A stretch of DNA of 64,000 bases from Trochalopteron elliotii (taxonomy: Eukaryota > Chordata > Aves > Passeriformes > Leiothrichidae). How positions within the stretch are numbered: the stretch's first letter is position 1; each line of letters starts with the position of its first letter. The stretch spans positions 62,001 through 126,000 of the forward strand of contig JANPWX010000342.1 of the NCBI GenBank assembly GCA_024734555.1. The letters are read 5' to 3'. Of this stretch, positions 58,271-64,000 are shown piece after piece. A program made the translations under genes and the position numbers. Below the pieces are notes generated by a model, which worked only from the letters and a program-made list of their open reading frames with translations, made no database searches and was not told the DNA's origin.

Positions 58271-60190
58271 CTCGCTGACATTTATGTTCTCCCAAAAGCT
58301 CAGCAAGGTGGGAACTGAACCAACAAGTTTTTCAGCATCATCCTCCCTCTCTGACACCTCAGGACACTCCAACATTCCCTGAAAAAAAGATTAAGCCTTT
58401 CAGTTGTAGCCTCTAAAATAGGGCAGAGAAATGAAATTTAGAGCCAGTGTGGCCGATATTCAAAGCAACAACATAAAACAGATTTTTTTTTTTCCCTTTC
58501 AATTTTTCTTTGCTTCATGCTTGGGCAATTTTATTTTTTTAATTTTTTTTTGGAGTTGACATTGTGAGATCAGTCTGGCTGGTAGTGAATGCTGTATGAA
58601 AGGGAACAATCCCTGCCCATGGTACAAATGAAGAACCACTGCAGGCAGGTGAAGTTTTTGTGGCAGGCTGTTGGCAGTGGTCTTTGTGCTCAGCCTCACC
58701 GTGAAGCTGGATCATAGATGGAAAGATCTGGGGTGTGTATCCCATAAAAAAAAAGAGGGAAAAGTTGAGAAACGGGCACTCAGAAGTATTTGTTGTTTGT
58801 TTTTTTTCTTTCCACCTCTCTGAAGAATCCCCTTTTTTCTCTGAGTAAATCCGGTAGAATTTGATTTTTTTTCTTTTTTTTTTTAAATAAAAAAATTCCT
58901 CGTGTCATACCCATGGATAAATTCCTAATGGTGTTCTGGGAAAGCACAGGAAAATTACAGTTGTGGTGTAATTATAAAATGCATTCTGCCATTCACAGGG
59001 AAGGGAATAAACCAACAAGTTCAGCTTTAACTGAATATTTAAAATTTTTTTCAAATATTTAGTTGAGCAACAGTCTGATAGGCTAAATATTTATAATTAA
59101 ACACACTGACTTTGCATTTGCAGAGCAAGGAGTGAAACGGGGACAATGTTTGGTAGATCTTGATGTTCTGAGGGTGTTTATTTCCCTGGGGAAATGGGAG
59201 AGTGAGGATTTCTCCATCAGCAGAAGGTTCTGTTTTTATATATTTTCTGTATTTCCATGATCTTGGTGAGCACAGCCCTGCTTGTTCCTTGCACCACTCA
59301 CAGAACAGTTCTGGGATCTATAAAACCTGCAATTAACACTCCCATCATCAAAAGTGACTATTAGCTGAAGTTTCTTGAGTAATTTGTTGTTAAGGAGGTG
59401 GCTTTTCACCACATCTTTTCATAAATTTATTTTATAAACAAGACCAGATTAACACTGGGCAGTTTTAGGCATTCCTGTGTGTAGGTTTATGCTCATGAAA
59501 TAATGTGGGGTTTTTTTTATTTTTAAATATCGTATTTATCATATTTACCTGGGATGTATCTTTAAGTTCAGAATTGAACTTTCACTCAAAAAAAAAAAAA
59601 AAAAAAAAAAAAATCAAATCTTGAGAGCTCCAGAAATCTGAGTACTCTGCTGCTGGAGGATAATATTTGTGTTTGGGTTTCCCATAATTTGCCATGTGTC
59701 AGCTGTCGTGTCCCCAGGAGCCGAAAGGAAGGAAGTGACAAGTTGTCGTGACAAGTCTGCAACGAAAAGATGGTGGGATGAGCAAACAAAAATAAATGCA
59801 GACATAGCTGCTCTTTTTCTGGGCCTCTGCAGAGATGGAATCTCCAGGCTGATGAGTTTGGGTTTGCTGTGTCACTGCCTGCAAACCCTCATTGTGGCTC
59901 TGGATGCTGCTGGGCAGGGAGCCCTGGGGATGGGGAAGGGAGAGATGATCCTGTTCAACAAGCAAAGGAAAAAGGGTGCTGTGGGTATGACTGAAATGCA
60001 AAATGCCAGCAGAGCTTCTGCCCTCTCCCTTAGTGTTTTCCTCTGAAGCTGGAAGTAATTGAAGAGTTCTGTCATTGGTTATTTTAACCAGGATTTTGTT
60101 GAAAATTTCAGCCTTCCTACGCAGGAATAACTGGGAAAAACTTCAAAATATCACCTAAACTTAAACAAATGTAGCAAAAGCAGAATTTTC
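58271..60190. other. Unique DNA with homopolymers; no supported gene
   Basis: T-rich runs lie at about 58487-58494, 58801-58808 and 58861-58884. A 26-base A run lies at 59588-59613. The 125-residue frame at 59669-60046 has a GTG start and no domain. Confidence 0.4.
59588..59613 (+). repeat. A26 homopolymer
   Basis: An uninterrupted run of about 26 A. No retrocopy could be recognised upstream of it, so a simple homopolymer is the likeliest reading. Confidence 0.9.
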
Positions 60191-60410
60191 ATAGAATCAC
60201 AGGATGGTTTGGGATTGGAAGGGACCTTAAATATCATCCAGCCCCACCCCTGCCATGGGCAGGGACACCTCCCACTGTCCCAGGCTGCTCCAACCCCAAT
60301 GTCCAGCCTGGCCTTGGACACTTCCAGGAATCCAGGGGCAGCCACAGCTTCTCTGGGAATTCCATCCCCTTCCTTCCTTATCTCCCATCTAATATCCAAC
60401 CTATCTTCTC
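60191..60410 (-). mobile_element. CR1 LINE 3' fragment (minus)
   Basis: The terminus is TCATAGAATCACAGGATGG. It continues through CCATGGGCAGGGACACC, CCTTGGACACTTCCAGG and CACAGCTTCTCTGGGAATTC. A short deletion leads into TCTAATATCCAACCTATC, which matches the next upstream part of CR1. Confidence 0.93.
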
Positions 60411-60782
60411 ATATTATACACAAGTTTGACCTACAGTCACCTTAAAATACCTAATTAACACTCACGATTGTTTATATTTTCGTATATAAAGTCGGATTTC
60501 AACTTACAGGTACAACATTTTATTAGGATGCAAAGATCCCTGGATCTACCCATGTTCACCAATGACAGAAAGAAAGCAAGAATGAAAGGGAAAGTCAAGA
60601 CAAGTGGAAGATATTTCATATAAGAGGATATAGAAAACTGCTAAGAGCCATGTCCCAGCCTTTTTGACAAGATTAAATTAATTAAAAACAATGAATCACT
60701 TAAAGTCCAGTGTAAGTTAATTGCACTTTGGCTTCAACAGCTGCAAATAACCCCAAAGTCACTCATGGGTCGTGGTAAATAA

Positions 60783-60857
60783 TGTATCCCTCAGCAGAAA
60801 TCAGGGATTATTACTCATTGCAGGCATTGAAGGGTCTATTTGGAATTATTTTGCAGC
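60783..60857 (+). repeat. 75-bp dispersed duplicate, copy 2
   Basis: Matches 58146-58220, 2.6 kb upstream in the same orientation. Flanking sequence is unrelated on both sides. Confidence 0.95.
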
Positions 60858-63145
60858 TGTGTTTGTGCCACTTGCCCCTTGTGGATTTCAGTTATCCACA
60901 CCTCCTCCTAATGCAATTGTACATTGCTTAAATGTGGTTTTTTTTTTCTTCTCCAGTCCAACAGATCAGGAAGGGTAAGGTCACCTCAAGCTCTGTCTTT
61001 ACAATTCTTTCCGCTGTGTAATTGAACGTTTTGTTTAAAAATTGACATTGGAGGAAGGAGCAACACTCATTTCACTCTGGAAACAGCTGCAACGTGAATT
61101 TATTTAGTTCTCAAGACTGTTCTTATCAATGCCTAATTCATTTCTCCACAATGTGGGGAGATAAAGAGAAGCTTTTTATTCCAACTCTCCTAATTCATTC
61201 CAACTCCCTGCCTTGAAGCAGGTCGTGTTTGCACGTTCAGGGATTGATCACAATTTGTTAGAACAAGATATAATTCCCCACTCATCCCTTGCTGCTGATT
61301 TATAAATGGGTTTTATGGGCCCATCTGATCTGTGCATGCTGTTCTTGCATTTCAAGGGGCTTTAATACATTTATTTTGACAGCAACTTTTTTGTTTAATA
61401 ATAATAATATGTCAGTCTTACATCCTGGCTGGCATAAATAATTCCTTCCCAGCCGCATGTTGCTCACACATGAAAATGTTCTTCAAATCATTCTTTAGTA
61501 AATGTCTCCAGAAATTCTCCTCACTCCACACTGAGAGCTCATCACTTGCCTGTTTTGTGTTTCAATTGTCTGTTGGGTGAGGAAATCATTCCTGGTGCTC
61601 ATTTTGGGGCTGGTGACCTCTGATCCTGGGCACATTTGAGTCATGGAACATTTCTAAAAAATATAATAGTGATTTTTTTCTTTCACCTGGTATTCAAGCC
61701 AACTGATCAATGGGCATCGCCCACCTTTCTTGAGAATTTTAGGTCATTTGGGAAACCTCCTTATTTCCTACTCTTGATCCAACATTTTGACTAAACATGG
61801 GAAAAAAATAAACCCATGAATTGTAACACACTTGGTGTCTGTAGGAGAAATGTTGCAGAAAATTCTGATTTCAGCTCCTCTGGTTTTAAGCGCAATTGAG
61901 AGCTGCTAATTCCAGTATTTAATTACTTAATTGTTATAATTTAAATCAGCTTTCATCAGTCTCCAGCTTGTACTACAAGGCCATCTGAAGAGACTGGGGA
62001 ATGTTTGCCCATATTTATGACCACCTTTGTAGAGAAGTTCAAAAGAAGCCACTGGGGGTGAATTTTTAGCAAAATGATGGGCAGGGGTGTAGTTGTTCCT
62101 TTGGGAAAATTTTTGATTTAAGGATTTGTAAGGTATTATAAGACATTACATATTAAAACCACAAATATTTCCAATTTTGAGGCAGATTTTTGCTGTCTGG
62201 AACTGAGTGAGGCCCTTCTGGAGCTGCCCCAGGGTTTGTCACGACCTTCTCCTCTTCCTCCTTGGGATGACAGCAGGGTTCAGCTGCTGTTCCTGAACCT
62301 CTCCTGGAAAAAACTTTATTTTGCTTCTACTTCTACCCTGATATTCTCCAAGCTGAGGTTTTCGGTAGGTCAGACTCAAGAACTTATAATTCCAAGATTT
62401 TCCTGTTTTTAAGGATCCAGCCAATGTCTCTGCAGCTGTTTTTCAGTACAATGCTTCCCAGGTTTTCCTCAGAGTCATGAAAAGGAGAAAGTTTTTTAAG
62501 GAACCAAAGTTTTCAGTGAGTCTCTGTAACTTCAGGAGCTGGGAGGGGACACTTGAAACCCTTCAGGTTTATTTTAACTTGGCAAAGCTGATATAATTTT
62601 AGGATTTCTTGCTGTTCATATTCTCTAGGATGGCTTAAAAAATTGAAAACTGGTTGGGGGGGGGGGGTGAAAAAGCAGCACATCCTTCCATCCTACCCAA
62701 AATACATCCACAGGAGATATTTTTGTGCACTGCAGTCCTCAGAGCACACGTTCAGGGAGAAGTTTTCCACGTCAGTTCCCCTCTGAGTCACAGGGACGTG
62801 AATCCAGGATGGAATGATGTTCCCAAACACAGGAACAGCATCTCTGCACGTAGCAGGACTTGTGTTTTTATGGAACCCATCTCTGAAGGCTTTCCATCAA
62901 AGCCAATGTCCCCCTGTGCACAAAAGCTGTTGAAAAGCATTTTTTTTCTTTCAGTGAATTCTTGTCTTTCCTGTTTACAGGGTTTGGTATTTATTGTTCG
63001 TGGAGAATATATATTAAATAAATTAAAACACTCTGGTTGCAGAGTTTACAGCTTGTGTTTTCTAAATAAACACAGAAAAGCTGCAGTAGCACAGCTGCAT
63101 AAGAACTTTTCTCTCTCCAAATGGCCTTTAATTTGATAACAATGA
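60858..63145. other. Unique DNA; 61080-61470 may be conserved non-coding
   Basis: No gene or mobile element is recognised. A 12-base G run lies at 62656-62667. The 61080-61470 stretch is AT-rich with words such as TTTATAAATGGGTTTTATGG and TTTAATACATTTATTTTGAC, of the kind seen in conserved enhancers. The 160-residue frame at 62654-63136 lacks domains. Confidence 0.3.
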
Positions 63146-63168
63146 AATAATAATAATAATAATAATAA
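63146..63168 (+). repeat. (AAT)n trinucleotide microsatellite
   Basis: About seven to eight uninterrupted AAT units. Confidence 0.92.
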
Positions 63169-63658
63169 ATCTCTCTCCTCGCCATCAGTCACACTTAAAT
63201 CACTGTGAATATTTTATTAAAAGGCAAGATTGCAACAAAGCAATTTTAAGGCAGCAGAATTGAAGTCAGTTCTTGTGGGAATGGACTACTGTTCTTTCCT
63301 TCAGTCTATGATTAATTTTTAAATAAATGAAACTACACAGGCGTGAGGCCTTAGAGGCTTCTGATTTTTCTCCTCTCTGCAATGTTCCGATTAAAGAGCG
63401 AGACAGAAGGATCCCAAAGATCCAGATTTGAGAACTCCTGTAAATATTGCAGTTTGTTTCACACTGGAAACTTCTGATACAATGGGCCTGGGCTGTGATG
63501 AATATTTCATCCCACGTAGTTATCAGGGCTGGGGTGATCCAAGGTCCTGGAACTGGGAGGGTTTTGAGTGTGAGCTGGGGGTGAATCCAGGGTGCTGTAA
63601 CACAGCAAATCTCTCCCATTATCCTAAGGATAATCCCAGGATCAGTCAGGTTGGAAAA
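63169..63658. other. Unique DNA, no gene seen
   Basis: Nothing recognised. The 117-residue minus-strand and 99-residue plus-strand frames here overlap each other and the LTR edge and have no domains. Confidence 0.4.
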
Positions 63659-63965
63659 TGTAGCCCTGGTTCCGTGCCTGAGGTGTTTTGGTTCTCTGAA
63701 ATTCTTTTGCCAGAGAACTTTCTGTAAACAGGAGAAATTTTTTTTGTAGCTGTAACTTTGTTATTCATTCCTTTCCCCAGGAGGGACTTCTTCTTGATGT
63801 CCCTCTGCTCTGACCAATGTGAGTGAAGAGGTTTTGCCTTTGTGTCACCAATCCGATTGGTCTGTGTAGGATAGTATAAAAGGGAGACACATCCCAAAAA
63901 CAAAGGAGTCATTTTCAGCCTTCTGAAGCTCAGAGTCTGTGTCATTATGATGTAAAACAGCGTCA
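63659..63965 (+). mobile_element. Solo LTR, copy 6 (plus)
   Basis: 307 bp from TGTAGCCCTGG to AACAGCGTCA. A perfect 6-bp duplication GGAAAA flanks it (63653-63658 and 63966-63971), which confirms both element ends. Promoter elements are ACCAATCCGATTGGT (63847-63861) and TATAAAAG (63875-63882). It is the best reference copy in the window. No viral coding region adjoins it, though sequence beyond 64000 is not visible. Confidence 0.93.
63847..63882 (+). promoter_or_regulatory. LTR promoter core: inverted CCAAT pair plus TATA box
   Basis: ACCAATCCGATTGGT places two CCAAT boxes in opposite orientation, with TATAAAAG starting about 14 bp later. The same arrangement occurs in the other copies (near 2836-2875 and 11170-11205, and in reverse in the minus copies). 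CCAAT pairs are typical NF-Y sites. Activity today is not shown by sequence alone. Confidence 0.6.
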
Positions 63966-64000
63966 GGAAAAGCCCTCTAAGATTGAGTCCAGCTGATCCC

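Noticed and set aside
59669..60046. 125-residue plus-strand frame after an A26 run, considered as a retrocopy
   Set aside because: It starts at GTG and has no recognisable domain. The A run is on the wrong side for it to be the tail of this frame.
1..64000. tRNA genes, rRNA genes, CRISPR arrays, telomere repeats and retroviral coding regions
   Set aside because: None was seen on either strand. Detection by eye of diverged tRNA-like sequences is limited.

Overview
The window reads as nuclear DNA of a bird, most likely a songbird. It is AT-leaning and mostly non-repetitive. Its interspersed repeats are mainly 5'-truncated CR1 LINE fragments with the typical avian CR1 3' end (the marker GTCCCTGCCCATGG and the terminal CCTTCCAACCCAAACCAT block). 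The next commonest are solo LTRs. I see no SINE family, no DNA transposon, no tRNA or rRNA gene, no CRISPR array and no bacterial-type operon. The songbird assignment is inference from repeat content only.

Layout. 0-5 kb: a pure ATTCT pentamer array, a minus-strand CR1, a possible coding exon near 1.9 kb, two copies of one ~305-bp LTR in inverted orientation, and a compound ATAAT/ATAGC pentamer array. 5-16 kb: mostly unique DNA with CR1 pieces, an LTR-like block near 9 kb, a third LTR copy with a 92-bp tandem duplication behind it, and a phase-compatible set of candidate plus-strand exons ending in a stop codon at 16072-16074. 16-29 kb: a TCG/TCA triplet array, CR1 fragments including a nested pair near 19 kb, a near-perfect 35-bp-stem hairpin at 23.7 kb, and a fourth LTR copy with an 86-bp tandem duplication at its edge. 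29-45 kb: mainly unique DNA with CR1 fragments, an 18-bp minisatellite at 37 kb, a candidate terminal exon at 33.8 kb, and two AT-rich stretches that look like possible conserved non-coding elements. 45-64 kb: an LTR-like block at 46 kb, a fifth LTR copy inserted inside a 12-bp minisatellite, a 490-bp GGAGAT hexamer array starting at a CR1 3' end, a mosaic of short duplications at 58-61 kb, and a sixth LTR copy at the right edge.

No complete protein-coding gene can be supported. Most long open frames are translations of CR1, LTR or microsatellite DNA. The best coding evidence is a set of small plus-strand candidate exons (1869-2005, 4074-4111, 6965-6999, 10007-10175, 14160-14214, 15961-16074). 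Their splice sites and phases join without a frame break, so the window may hold the 3' end of one gene and the flank beyond it. I do not recognise the protein. All exon calls are tentative and need transcript or homology support.
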